Assembly (NCBI GenBank): GCA_020849665.1
Contig: JADLFX010000070.1
Coordinates: forward strand, 1-64,000
Reading direction: 5' to 3'
Source: Planctomycetota bacterium
GTDB lineage: Bacteria > Planctomycetota > UBA1135 > UBA2386
Length of the DNA stretch: 64,000 bases
Part shown: positions 24,813-36,257 of the stretch, piece by piece
How the letters are laid out: each line of letters opens with the position of its first letter
Numbering within the stretch: position 1 is the stretch's first letter
Notes under the pieces: model-generated
What the model was told of the DNA's origin: nothing
Seen by the model: only the letters and a program-made list of their open reading frames with translations
The model's database searches: none
Made by a program: the position numbers and the translations under genes

Positions 24813-25432
24813 CCGATCGCCGCGTCCACCACCTTGCGCAGGCTCGCGTGGTGCCTCTGGATCTCCTCCATCACGACCTGATCGCGGCGCAGAGCCTCGC
24901 CGGCGCGCTCGCGGTCCTTCAGGAACGCGGCGTTGATGCGCACGTTCAGGAACGCGGCCTCGCCGGCGGCGCAGAGCAGCTCGGCACCCGAGCCCATGTC
25001 GCTGACGATGTTCTTGGACACGCAGTCGGAGATTCCCGTGGCGCGCAGCAGCACGTCGCGGATCAGGGCCATCAACTCCGAGGGCACGGCCAGGGCTCCG
25101 GCCATGCCCTCGTCCACGGCCCGCTCGCGCAGGGCCAGGGCCTCGGGCGTGGCCTTGGGCAGGGCGTAGGCCGCCGACACGCGGTCGAATGCGTCGCAGT
25201 CGCGCTGGGCCATCGGCAGGATGCGCTGCAGGTGCTCCTGCAGGAAGGTCTCCGCGCCGGCGAGGTCGGCCTCGCGCGCGGCGTTGGACTTCTTGCCGCG
25301 CGAGAACCGCACCACCATCACCAGGAGGGCGGTGCCCATGGCCGCGGCCAGGGCGCCCGCGGCCCCGCCGCCGGGGGTCGGAGTGCGCGCGGCGAGCGAC
25401 TCGATCAGCTTGGTGAAGGGTTGCTGGATCAT
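24809..25432 (-). CDS. Cyclodeaminase/methenyltetrahydrofolate cyclohydrolase family (FtcD C-terminal type)
   Basis: 207 residues, all-helical, the length of stand-alone FchA/FtcD-C proteins. The family opening PTPGGGAAGALAAAMG is at residues 18-33, and ARTPTPGGG is the folate-binding turn. It either hydrolyses methenyl-THF or deaminates formimino-THF. No formiminotransferase domain is adjacent, so a cyclohydrolase role in one-carbon metabolism is slightly favoured. It is the first gene of a five-gene operon running to 17967, divergent with a 33-bp gap from the lipoprotein at 25466. Confidence 0.85.
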   Translation of the reverse strand: MIQQPFTKLIESLAARTPTPGGGAAGALAAAMGTALLVMVVRFSRGKKSNAAREADLAGAETFLQEHLQRILPMAQRDCDAFDRVSAAYALPKATPEALALRERAVDEGMAGALAVPSELMALIRDVLLRATGISDCVSKNIVSDMGSGAELLCAAGEAAFLNVRINAAFLKDRERAGEALRRDQVVMEEIQRHHASLRKVVDAAIG

Positions 25433-25465
25433 CGTGGAAGGCAGGTTTAGGGTGGGCCGCACAGT

Positions 25466-26068
25466 ATGCCTCGTCGCTCCGCCCGGCCAATGCTCCTCCT
25501 GGTCACGCTGGCCCTCGGTGCCTGCGCGGGCCTCGGCTCCGTACCCGAGGCCGCGGCCCGCGCCATGCAGCGCGCGCCCGTGGGGCGCTTCCCGCGGATC
25601 CTGCTCGTCGAGGGGCGGGTCGCGTCCCTCGCGGTGCCCGTGGCGGCGAGCGCCCTGCCCCCCGCGGTGGCCCACGTCGAGGAGGCGCTGCTCCCCGGCG
25701 GCGAGCTCACGTTCCTCGCGCGCGAATGGCACGAACGCGGCACCGGCTGGCGCGTGGAGAAGCGCCTTGCCGGGCGCGGCGGCGACGAGCTCCGCAGCCT
25801 GCTCCTGGCCGACGACGGCGCGGTGCTGGAGCGCAGCCACGAGGTGCAGCTCAAGACCGCGCCCGCGAAGGTCCTGGAGACCGCGCTGGCCGAGGCCCCG
25901 GGGCAGGCGCAGCGCGTCGAGGTGCTGCAGGGAGACCCGGGCGAAGAGTGGTTCCGGGTCACGATCCGCACTCCGGAGGGCGACCGGCGCCACGTCGAGT
26001 GCTGGCCGGACGGACGCCTGCTGCGCTCGGGGCGCGTCGTGGCGGCCGAGATCACGGTGACGCGCTGA
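25466..26068 (+). CDS. Small lipoprotein of unknown function
   Basis: 200 residues. Its signal MLLLVTLALGAC (from residue 9) ends in a clear lipobox. The mature part is mixed alpha/beta with GRVASLAVPVAASALPPAV and two segments that resemble PepSY-like strand-helix units (GTGWRVEKRLAG, EWFRVTIRTPEG). No confident family. A start at residue 9 (25490) is possible, but neither start has a good ribosome site. It is convergent with the first of the tandem secreted proteins. Confidence 0.75.
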   Translation: MPRRSARPMLLLVTLALGACAGLGSVPEAAARAMQRAPVGRFPRILLVEGRVASLAVPVAASALPPAVAHVEEALLPGGELTFLAREWHERGTGWRVEKRLAGRGGDELRSLLLADDGAVLERSHEVQLKTAPAKVLETALAEAPGQAQRVEVLQGDPGEEWFRVTIRTPEGDRRHVECWPDGRLLRSGRVVAAEITVTR

Positions 26069-26093
26069 GCCGCCTGCGCGGCCGGGCCTGCGC

Positions 26094-26111
26094 CCCGCGG
26101 GACGCCGCGGG
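26094..26111. terminator. Hairpin between convergent genes
   Basis: CCCGCGG and CCGCGGG arms (7 bp) around GACG, 6 bp from the stop of the secreted-protein gene at 26118 and 25 bp after the stop of the lipoprotein. No T-tract. Confidence 0.35.
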
Positions 26112-26117
26112 TTCAGC

Positions 26118-27269
26118 TCACTGGAAGCGGAGTTCGAAGGTGGGAGCCTGACCGAGCTGGACCGTGCCAGTCGGCGAAGCGCCTGGGCCGCCCGGGTCGC
26201 TTGCGATCGAGACCTGGCTGCACGCCGGCTGCTGCCCACTGCCGATCGTCCACCGCACCGCCATCCCCGGGAACAGAGCGGGCTGCCGGGTCAACGGGTC
26301 CACATCGATCGAGAGCGGCTGGGTGAAGAAGACCCTGCCCGCCAGCGAGGGCAGGCTGGGGATGTCGAACGGATCGATCCAGATCTCGCCGCCCGTCGAA
26401 GGGCTGGTCGTGTACTTCATCGGCACCTCCGTGAGCCAGTCGATGGCCCACCGGCACCTGGCCTGCGCCGGGATACCGAGCGAGCGGATCTCGAATGGCA
26501 GGGGGATCCCCCCGAAAGTGCCGCCAGGGCCTTGGCTGCCGAACGCCAGTACCGATGCGTTCAGGCTCGGCACGTTGCTGGGGTAGCCGGTGAACCTCAG
26601 CAGGAACGATCCGCCCAGATACGGCTGGAATCGGAACATGCTGATGTTGTCGACGGGCCGGCCTGCGCTGTGCAGGCACTCAGCCTGCGGGATCACCCCA
26701 TCCCATTTGCCGTACTCAATGGTGGTGGCGTCGGCGTACCAGGTGCGACCCGAGGTGCTTCCGCTGTTGAGCCAGTCGACGACCAGCGTAGGTCCCATGC
26801 CCTGTACGAACGGAAACGGCGCATGGAACAGGATGGTTGGCTCCCAGGTCCCCGGCCACGTGCTCGGTGGAGCGTCCCGCAGACTGATGGGACCGCGGAA
26901 GACCTGCACGCGGTTCGCGCCGTGATTGAGGTTGAAGGCATGGCTGGGGGCGGTGTGGGCAAGCTCCGACACGGAGAGTTCCAGCACGGCGTTGATCCTG
27001 GTCGCGGTCATCCAACTCCGGATGTAGCTGGAGCGACGGAAGGAGATCCCGACCAGCGAGCCCGAAGCGACCGGGATGTCCGACATGTCGTACAAGCCCT
27101 GGGTGTGGGAGTTGTTCAAGCCAGGAACGGTGTTGCCGTGGAACAGGTCCCAGCAGTACCAGTTGCCTTCCGCGGTGATCTGCGCCTTGGATGGGACCAC
27201 GGCCGTGGTCTGCGCGAAGAGAGCAGCGGAGAGGAGGCCGGCGGCGACGGGCGTCTCGTAGAAACGCAT
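26118..27269 (-). CDS. Secreted protein, tandem paralogue 1
   Basis: 383 residues. The signal peptide (AAGLLSAALFAQ) leads into TTAVVPSKAQITAEGNW, which is nearly shared by all three paralogues. Other shared blocks are GANRVQVFRGPISL, APFPFVQGMGPTLVVDW, GRTWYADATT, a VLAFGSQGPGGTFGGIPLP block, QARCRWAIDWL and the C-terminal SPTGTVQLGQAPTFELRFQ. Mostly beta strand. No known family. GGAGG lies 6 bases before the ATG. The extracellular location and copy number suggest a surface or matrix component, which is inference. Confidence 0.85.
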   Translation of the reverse strand: MRFYETPVAAGLLSAALFAQTTAVVPSKAQITAEGNWYCWDLFHGNTVPGLNNSHTQGLYDMSDIPVASGSLVGISFRRSSYIRSWMTATRINAVLELSVSELAHTAPSHAFNLNHGANRVQVFRGPISLRDAPPSTWPGTWEPTILFHAPFPFVQGMGPTLVVDWLNSGSTSGRTWYADATTIEYGKWDGVIPQAECLHSAGRPVDNISMFRFQPYLGGSFLLRFTGYPSNVPSLNASVLAFGSQGPGGTFGGIPLPFEIRSLGIPAQARCRWAIDWLTEVPMKYTTSPSTGGEIWIDPFDIPSLPSLAGRVFFTQPLSIDVDPLTRQPALFPGMAVRWTIGSGQQPACSQVSIASDPGGPGASPTGTVQLGQAPTFELRFQ

Positions 27270-27313
27270 GATTCCTCCAAACAGCGTGTGCAGGTCGTGC
27301 GGGGGCTGGGTGA

Positions 27314-27343
27314 ATCATGCGCGACGATCCCGTCTGGCGGGAA
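27314..27343 (-). promoter_or_regulatory. Conserved promoter-like element, paralogue 1
   Basis: Read on the minus strand, TTCCCG, 18 bases, then CATGAT, ending 44 bases before the ATG at 27269. The same pair of hexamers occurs at near-identical spacing and distance ahead of paralogues 2 and 3. Confidence 0.5.
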
Positions 27344-27530
27344 TCCGGTGCCCGGGCACCAGGACGCATCAGGGAGAACCGCCCGCCTCGCGTCCGAACC
27401 TGCCGGACTCCTGGCGGGGCCCCGCACTCATCCTCGGCTTGCGCGGCGCGCGTTCGACCCGATCGCGACTCGGGCGGGTGGACCCAAGGCGTGCCAACCT
27501 CCGACGGGAATACAGACGCCCCTGAAACGA

Positions 27531-27556
27531 GCGACGCCGCCCGGTGGCGGCGTCGC
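27531..27556 (-). terminator. Terminator hairpin of paralogue 2
   Basis: GCGACGCCGCC pairs perfectly with GGCGGCGTCGC (11 bp) around a four-base loop, 51 bp after the stop at 27608. On the minus strand it is followed by TCGTTTC, a short T-rich run. Confidence 0.65.
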
Positions 27557-27607
27557 GTCGCTCCCACGCGTCCGGGGATGCGCCCCGCGGAACGCCGTAG
27601 GTTCAGC

Positions 27608-28756
27608 TCACTGGAAACGGAGCTGGAAGTTCGGCGCCTCCGCCAGGTTCACCGAACCGGTCGGCGACGCGCCGGGACCGCCCGGATCCCCCACGCGGAT
27701 CACGTTGCTGCACGGCGGCTTGTTGCCGGTCCCGAAGGTCCACTTCACGGCGGCGCTCGGGAAGAGCACGGGCAGCTGGGTGGTGGCGTCGGTGTCGATC
27801 GAGAGTGCCTGCGTGAAGATGGCCGTGCCGGCCAGCGACGGCAGGTTGGGCATGTTGAACGAGTTCACGCGGACCGAACCGCCGGTCGCGGAGGTGCTGG
27901 TCGTGTAGATCGCCGGCATGTCCATCAACCAATCGATGGCCCACTGGCAGTTGGGCTGCGCAGGCACGCCGATCGAGCTGATCAGGAAGGGCAGCGGGAG
28001 TCCGCCGAACGTGCCGCCGGGACCCTGGGTGCCGAACACCATCACCGACGCGTTGAGGCTGGGGACGTTGCCGGGATAGCCGCCGTAGGAGAGGCTGAAC
28101 GGCCCACCCGGGTAGGGCTGGAACGTGTTGTAGCCGTAGCTGCTGTTGGTGCCGTTGGCGCTGTGCCGGCAGGTGCTCTGCCAGAGCGCAGTGGATGACG
28201 TGCCGTAGCCCACGACAGTCGAGTCGACGTACCAGATGCGACCCGTCGAGCTGGCGCTGGTCACCCAGTCGACGACGAGCGAGGCGCCCAGCGTCTGGGC
28301 GTAGGGGAACGGGATCGAGAATGGCACGGGCGGTTCCCACGGTGCCGGCCACGGCGCGCCACCACCGGACGGCAGATTGAGCGTGCCGTTGAACACCTGG
28401 ATGCGGTTGCTGCCGTGGTTGCTCGCGAAGGTCGTGCTCGGCGCCGTGTGGGCGACACCCGACACCGACAGGTCCAGAGTGGCGGTAACGGTTGCGGCCT
28501 GCATCCCGCTGATCCTGCTCTGGCGGAATGCGATCCCGTTCATCAGGCCGGCGGTCACTGTGATGTCCGAGGTGGCGTAGAGGGCCTGCAGATGGGAGTT
28601 GTTCGTCGCTGGCGTCGTGGACCCATAGAGGAGCCAGACGTTGTACCAGTTGCCTTCGGCGCTGACGGCGGCCTTGGATGGGACCACGGCCGTGGTCTGC
28701 GCGAGCAGGGAGGCGGAGAGAAGTCCGGCGGCGATGGCCGTAGAGCGGAGATGCAT
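27608..28756 (-). CDS. Secreted protein, tandem paralogue 2
   Basis: 382 residues from the ATG at 28756, with GGAGG 6 bases upstream. The signal peptide is MHLRSTAIAAGLLSASLLAQ. It shares every conserved block with the other copies: TTAVVPSKAAVSAEGNWY, ITVTAGLMNGIAFRQ, SNRIQVFNGTLNL, PYAQTLGASLVVDWV, VFGTQGPGGTFGGLPLP, NCQWAIDWLMDMP and a PTGSVNLAEAPNFQLRFQ ending. The C-terminal third is closest to paralogue 3. Function unknown. Confidence 0.87.
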   Translation of the reverse strand: MHLRSTAIAAGLLSASLLAQTTAVVPSKAAVSAEGNWYNVWLLYGSTTPATNNSHLQALYATSDITVTAGLMNGIAFRQSRISGMQAATVTATLDLSVSGVAHTAPSTTFASNHGSNRIQVFNGTLNLPSGGGAPWPAPWEPPVPFSIPFPYAQTLGASLVVDWVTSASSTGRIWYVDSTVVGYGTSSTALWQSTCRHSANGTNSSYGYNTFQPYPGGPFSLSYGGYPGNVPSLNASVMVFGTQGPGGTFGGLPLPFLISSIGVPAQPNCQWAIDWLMDMPAIYTTSTSATGGSVRVNSFNMPNLPSLAGTAIFTQALSIDTDATTQLPVLFPSAAVKWTFGTGNKPPCSNVIRVGDPGGPGASPTGSVNLAEAPNFQLRFQ

Positions 28757-28802
28757 GAATCCTCCAGGGGGTCGCGTGTGGGTCGTCGGCAGGGCGAGGC
28801 AG

Positions 28803-28831
28803 ATGATGGCCGGCGACACCGGACTCGGGAA
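28803..28831 (-). promoter_or_regulatory. Conserved promoter-like element, paralogue 2
   Basis: Minus-strand TTCCCG, 17 bases, CATCAT, ending 46 bases before the ATG at 28756. The 17-base spacer shares CCGGTGTC with the element of paralogue 3 apart from one position. Confidence 0.5.
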
Positions 28832-29006
28832 GCCTCGCGCAGCCGCCCCGACGCGCCGAAGTGGCGGACCAGCGCTGCGGCCGGGACCATTCACCCTGGG
28901 CGGGGCACTGCGCCGGTTCCCCGGCTCGCGCAGCGCGGCGATCCTCGCCACCCGCCGCAGCGAGGAGGCAACCCCCGGTGGATACGCCGGTACCCCCCGG
29001 ATACGA

Positions 29007-29032
29007 GCGACGCCGCCCCACGGCGGCGTCGC
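29007..29032 (-). terminator. Terminator hairpin of paralogue 3
   Basis: The same 11-bp arms as at 27531-27556, GCGACGCCGCC and GGCGGCGTCGC, with a different four-base loop, 47 bp after the stop at 29080. On the minus strand it is followed by TCGTATC. Confidence 0.65.
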
Positions 29033-29079
29033 GTCGATACCCACGCGTCCGGGGAGGTCCCCGGCGGGATGGGTTCAGC

Positions 29080-30234
29080 TCACTGGAAGCGGAGCTGGAA
29101 GTTCGGCGCCTGGTCGAGCTGCGTCGAACCGGTTGGCGACACGCCGGCGCCGGCGGTGTCGGCGATGCGGGTGACCTGGCTGCACGGCGGCTTGTTGCCG
29201 GTGCCGAAGTTCCACTTGACGGCGAGGCTCGGGTAGAGCACCGGCAGCTGCGTCGTGGCGTCGGTGTCGATCGAGAGCGCCTGGGTGAACATGCTCGTCC
29301 CGGCGAGGGAGGGCAGGTTCGGCATCGTGATCGTGTTGATGCGGACCGAACCACCCGTGGCCGAGGTGCTGGTCGTGTAGGTCATCGGCAGGTCGAGCAG
29401 CCAATCGATGCCCCACTGGCAGTTGGGCTGGGCCGGGATGCCGAGCGAGCTGATCAGGAAGGGCAGGGTGAGGCCGCCGAAGGTGCCGCCCGGACCCTGG
29501 GTGCCGAACACCAGCACCGAGGCGTTGAGGCTGGGCACGTTGCCGGGGTAGCCGAAGAGCGAGAGCGTGAACTGGCCGCCCGGGTACGGCTGGTACGTGA
29601 AGTAGCTCCAGCTGCCGCTGGTGCCGCCGGCGCTGTTCTTGCAGTTGCTCTGGTAGAGGGCGGACGTGTTGCTGCCGTAGCCGATCACGGTCGCATCGGC
29701 GTACCACACGCGACCCGAGGTGCCGCCGCTGGTCACCCAGTCGACCACGAGGGTCGAACCCATCGACTGGGCGTAGGGGAACGGAACGGTGAACGGCACC
29801 GGCGGCTCCCACGTGCCGGGCCACGTGCTCTGCGGAACGGCGGGGAGGTTGAGCGGGCCGTTGAACACCTGCAGGCGGTTCGCGCCGTGGTTGCTCGCGA
29901 ACGTCGTGCTCGGCGCGGTGTGGGCGATCCCCGACACCGAGAGGTCCAGGGTCGCGTTCACGGTCGTGGCGGTCATCGCGCCCAGGCCGTAGTTCGTGCG
30001 CTTGAACGCGATCCCGTTCATGAGACCTGCGTTCACGGTGATGTCCGAAGTGGCGTACAGCCCCTGGGTGTGCGCGTTGTTCGAGGCAGCCGTCGTGCTG
30101 CCGTAGAACAGGTACACGCTGTACCAGTTGCCTTCGTTGCTGACCATGGACTTCGATGGGACCACGGCGGTGGTCTGCGCGAGAAGGGAAGCGGAGAGGA
30201 GTGCAGCGGCGATGGCTGCGCTACGGAGATGCAT
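29080..30234 (-). CDS. Secreted protein, tandem paralogue 3
   Basis: 384 residues. The signal peptide is MHLRSAAIAAALLSASLLAQ, and GGAGGA lies 5 bases before the ATG. It carries the paralogue blocks TTAVVPSKSMVSNEGNWY, ITVNAGLMNGIAFKR, ANRLQVFNGPLNL, PYAQSMGSTLVVDWV, GRVWYADATVIGYG, a FGTQGPGGTFGGL block and NFQLRFQ at the C-terminus. The wording of conserved blocks is intermediate between copies 1 and 2. Function unknown. Confidence 0.87.
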   Translation of the reverse strand: MHLRSAAIAAALLSASLLAQTTAVVPSKSMVSNEGNWYSVYLFYGSTTAASNNAHTQGLYATSDITVNAGLMNGIAFKRTNYGLGAMTATTVNATLDLSVSGIAHTAPSTTFASNHGANRLQVFNGPLNLPAVPQSTWPGTWEPPVPFTVPFPYAQSMGSTLVVDWVTSGGTSGRVWYADATVIGYGSNTSALYQSNCKNSAGGTSGSWSYFTYQPYPGGQFTLSLFGYPGNVPSLNASVLVFGTQGPGGTFGGLTLPFLISSLGIPAQPNCQWGIDWLLDLPMTYTTSTSATGGSVRINTITMPNLPSLAGTSMFTQALSIDTDATTQLPVLYPSLAVKWNFGTGNKPPCSQVTRIADTAGAGVSPTGSTQLDQAPNFQLRFQ

Positions 30235-30280
30235 GAGTCCTCCAGATATGGGGGAAGGAGTTGGTGGCAGAGCGCTGCGG

Positions 30281-30309
30281 ATCATGGCGGAGGACACCCG
30301 GTGCGGGAA
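30281..30309 (-). promoter_or_regulatory. Conserved promoter-like element, paralogue 3
   Basis: Minus-strand TTCCCG, 17 bases, CATGAT, ending 46 bases before the ATG at 30234. The spacing and placement match those of paralogue 2 exactly. Confidence 0.5.
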
Positions 30310-30533
30310 CCCGCTTCCTGCGCCGCCGCGGACCTACGCCGGGGTCCGCGAGCCCGGGCGATGCTCCGGTCGTGCACGGATACGGAACACCGAACCGCCG
30401 GTCGTCGCGCAGTGCGCATGACTCCTCTGGCGCGGCCCCGTTTCCCGGCGTGTCTGGCCTCGTTCCCGCGGGACCCGTTGCCTGGGCGCGGCACGTTGCA
30501 CGTCCCGGTGTCCGCGGGAGAATCGGCCGCACC

Positions 30534-31934
30534 ATGCGCCCACCCACCCGCCCGGAGGAGTGGCTCTCTCCCTACGTCCCCTCCCCCGAGGACCCCTTCG
30601 ACCGGGTGAAGGCCGCCCACCTCCTGCGCCGCGCGGGATTCGGGGTGCCGCGCGCCGCGCTCGACGCGTGGGTCGCGCTGGGGCCCGATGTCGCGGTCGA
30701 ACGGCTGCTGCAGCCGCAGGCCGACGCGCAGGAGCGCTTCGCGGCACTGCTGGAGCAGATCGAGGGCCAGCTCCTGGATCTCTCCAGGGAGGAGGACCTG
30801 CAGGCGTGGTGGATCTACCGGATGGTCCACTCACCGGACCGGCTGCGCGAGAAGCTGACCCTCTTCTGGCACGGCCACTTCGCCACGTCGATCCGCAAGG
30901 TCGAGCGCGCGCGCCTGATGCGCGAGCAGAACGAGACGCAGCGGCGGCTGGCCCTGGGTCCGGTGCGTGAGCTGGTCCTGGCCATGAGCCGCGACCCGGC
31001 GATGCTGATCTGGCTCGACAACCGGGTGAACCGCAAGGGCAGGCCGAACGAGAACTACGCCCGCGAGCTGATGGAGCTCTTCACCCTGGGCGTGGGCAAC
31101 TACGGGGAGGACGACGTGAAGCAGGTCGCCCGGGCGTTCACCGGCTGGACGCTGCGCGAGGATCGCTTCGTGTTCGACCAGGCCGCCCACGACGACGGAC
31201 CCAAGACCATCCTCGGACGGAGCGGCCGCTTCGGCGGCGAGGAGGTCGTCGATCTCCTGCTGGCCCAGCCGGCCTGCGCGCGCTTCCTGGCGCGGCGCCT
31301 GCTGACCTTCTTCCTGGCGCCGCGCCCGAGCGAGGCCCTGGTCGATGCGTTCGCGGCGTGCCTGCGCCAGGACGGGATGCGCATCGACGCAGCGCTGCGC
31401 ACCCTGCTGAAGAGCCGGGTCTTCCACGCGCGCGCCACGCTGCGCTCACGGATCAAGAGCCCGGTGGAGTACACGGTCGGGATGGTGCACGACCTCGGCC
31501 TCAAGGCGGACTGCCGCGGCATCGCCCGCGCCTGCGCCTCGATGGGGCAGACGCTCTTCGCCCCGCCCACCGTCAAGGGCTGGGACGGGGAGGAGGCGTG
31601 GCTCTCGGCCCAGTGGCTGGTGGCGCGCGCGAACGCGGCCATGGGCGCGAGCGGGCTGCGGGGCGGCAGCGGCGAGAGCCGCTTCGAACCCATGCCGCTG
31701 CTCGAACGCGGCCAGACCCTCGCGCAGGCCGGAGCGCTGGTCGACGCCGTGGTCGACCTGCTCCTCGACGGCGGCGCGCCCACCCAGGCGCGCGAGCTCC
31801 TCTTGAAGTACGTGACCACGCTGGACCGCGACCGGACCGTGCCCTTCGACCCGAAGAACCGCGCCGCGGTGGAGGCGAAGGCGCGAGGCCTCGCACACCT
31901 CGTGATGACCATGCCCGAGTACCAGTTGGCCTGA
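30534..31934 (+). CDS. DUF1800 family protein
   Basis: 466 residues. Family hallmarks: HLLRRAGFGVPR near residue 30, LREKLTLFWHGHFATS, DNRVNRKGRPNENYARE and LMELFTLGVGNY, AFTGWTL, then TLLKSRVFHA and SPVEYTVGMV. DUF1800 genes are almost always paired with DUF1501, as here (13-bp gap with GAGAGG ahead of the next ATG). The biochemical function is unknown. The pair is expanded in Planctomycetota and other environmental phyla. Confidence 0.93.
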   Translation: MRPPTRPEEWLSPYVPSPEDPFDRVKAAHLLRRAGFGVPRAALDAWVALGPDVAVERLLQPQADAQERFAALLEQIEGQLLDLSREEDLQAWWIYRMVHSPDRLREKLTLFWHGHFATSIRKVERARLMREQNETQRRLALGPVRELVLAMSRDPAMLIWLDNRVNRKGRPNENYARELMELFTLGVGNYGEDDVKQVARAFTGWTLREDRFVFDQAAHDDGPKTILGRSGRFGGEEVVDLLLAQPACARFLARRLLTFFLAPRPSEALVDAFAACLRQDGMRIDAALRTLLKSRVFHARATLRSRIKSPVEYTVGMVHDLGLKADCRGIARACASMGQTLFAPPTVKGWDGEEAWLSAQWLVARANAAMGASGLRGGSGESRFEPMPLLERGQTLAQAGALVDAVVDLLLDGGAPTQARELLLKYVTTLDRDRTVPFDPKNRAAVEAKARGLAHLVMTMPEYQLA

Positions 31935-31946
31935 GAGGAGCCTGCC

Positions 31947-33200
31947 ATGCGCCACATCTCCCGCCGTGACTTCCTGCACCTCTCCACCCGGGCCGCCGCC
32001 GGAGGCGTGTTCCTGCCGGGCCTGCACCGGATCGCCCCCGCGCTGGCAGGCGCCCAGGGCCCCGACGCCGACGGGCGCATCCTGGTGGTGATCGAGCTCT
32101 CTGGCGGCAACGACGGCCTGAACACCGTCGTGCCGCTGGCCGACGACGCCTACGCCAAGGCGCGCCCCACCCTGGCCGTGCCCGCGAAGGCGGCGCTGCG
32201 GCTCGACGACGCCTTCGGCCTGCATCCGGAGCTGCAGCGCCTGCGCGCGCTCTGGGACGACGGCCAGCTCGCGGTCGTGCACGGTGTCGGCTACCCGCAG
32301 CCCAACCGCTCGCATTTCGCCTCGATGGACATCTGGCACAGCGCCGACCCCGGAGGCGGCCTGCGCCGCAGCGGCTGGCTGGGCCGCACCCTCGCGGCGA
32401 ACGCCGGCGGCCATGCCCGTGCGCTCCCCGGGATGCAGGTCGGCGGGGAACTCAGCCTCGCCATGCGCCCCGAGCACGGGCAGGTGCCGAGCATCTCCGG
32501 TCCTGAGAGCCTGCTCCTGCGCACCGATCCGCGCTCGGGTCAGGACGCCGCCGCGGAACTGCGCACCATCCCGGCCCTCTCGGCGTTCCCGCGCGGCGAG
32601 GACGAGGCGGCGGCCCTGCGGTGCGCGCGCGAGGCGTTCGCCGCCGCGTGCGCGGAAGGCGAGCGCCTGCGCCGCCTGGCCGCCGGCTACACGCCCGCGG
32701 TCGCGTACGAGGGCGGACTCGGCCAGCGGCTGGGCTTCGTGGCGCGCATGATCGACGCGCGCACGCCGGCACGCATCTACTACACCAGCACCGGCGGCTA
32801 CGACACGCACGCGTCCCAGGAGGGGGCGCACAACAACCTGCACCGCGGCTTCGCGCGCGCGCTCGGCGACTTCCTGAGGGACCTCGCCGAGCACGGCCAC
32901 CGCGACCGCGTCGCGGTGCTCGTGTTCTCCGAGTTCGGCCGCCGCGTCGCCGAGAACGGCTCACGCGGCACCGACCACGGCACCGCGGGGCCGGTGTTCC
33001 TGGCCGGATTCCCGGTGCGCGGAGGCCTCTACGGCACCCACCCCAGCCTCACCGACCTGGATCAGGGCGACCTGAAGTTCACCACCGACTTCCGCAGCGT
33101 GTATGCCTCGGTCCTGCGCGGCTGGCTGCGTGCGTCCGACGCGTCGATCCTCGGCGCCGAGTACCCGAGTCTGCCCCTGTTCCGCGGCAGGGTGGTCTGA
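31947..33200 (+). CDS. DUF1501 family Tat-exported protein
   Basis: 417 residues. The twin-arginine signal ISRRDFLHLSTRAAAGG is at residues 4-20. DUF1501 features: VVIELSGGNDGLNTVVPL, HGVGYPQPNRSHFASMDIWH, TSTGGYDTHASQ, VFSEFGRRVAEN, GTDHGTAGPVFLAG. The fold is alkaline-phosphatase/sulfatase-like, and the DTH, EFGR and DHG motifs fit metal sites of that fold, but no substrate is known. It is coupled to the DUF1800 gene just upstream. Confidence 0.94.
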   Translation: MRHISRRDFLHLSTRAAAGGVFLPGLHRIAPALAGAQGPDADGRILVVIELSGGNDGLNTVVPLADDAYAKARPTLAVPAKAALRLDDAFGLHPELQRLRALWDDGQLAVVHGVGYPQPNRSHFASMDIWHSADPGGGLRRSGWLGRTLAANAGGHARALPGMQVGGELSLAMRPEHGQVPSISGPESLLLRTDPRSGQDAAAELRTIPALSAFPRGEDEAAALRCAREAFAAACAEGERLRRLAAGYTPAVAYEGGLGQRLGFVARMIDARTPARIYYTSTGGYDTHASQEGAHNNLHRGFARALGDFLRDLAEHGHRDRVAVLVFSEFGRRVAENGSRGTDHGTAGPVFLAGFPVRGGLYGTHPSLTDLDQGDLKFTTDFRSVYASVLRGWLRASDASILGAEYPSLPLFRGRVV

Positions 33201-33355
33201 GGGCCTGGGGGCGGGGGGCGCCGGCCATCCCCGGACCAGTCCCCCGGCGCCGAAGCCCCGTGGCAAGGGCCCATGCCCGGTCCCGGCGCGGCGCGCCGCA
33301 TCCCTGCCCCTCATCGGTGCAGCCAGGGGCGGTCCAACGACGAAAGAGGACCCGG

Positions 33356-36208
<2,853 letters not shown>

Positions 36209-36257
36209 GCGTCGCCCGCACGACCTCAGCCGTGCCGCGCGCAGCGCCAGCACCGTG

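Larger units (their letters stand above)
27270..27607. other. Intergenic region between paralogues 1 and 2, 338 bp
   Basis: No gene is supported. It holds the promoter-like element of paralogue 1 (27314-27343) and the terminator hairpin of paralogue 2 (27531-27556). The middle part shows nothing recognisable. Confidence 0.5.
28757..29079. other. Intergenic region between paralogues 2 and 3, 323 bp
   Basis: No gene is supported. It contains the promoter-like element of paralogue 2 (28803-28831) and the terminator hairpin of paralogue 3 (29007-29032), the same layout as the preceding spacer. Confidence 0.5.
26094..30309 (-). repeat. Three tandem copies of a secreted-protein gene unit
   Basis: Three head-to-tail minus-strand genes of 383, 382 and 384 codons share signal peptide, body and C-terminus. 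Each is preceded by the same promoter-like element and GGAGG ribosome site, and copies 2 and 3 also share identical terminator stems. The unit is about 1.3-1.5 kb. Copies 2 and 3 look closest to each other; copy 1 is more diverged. Confidence 0.85.
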
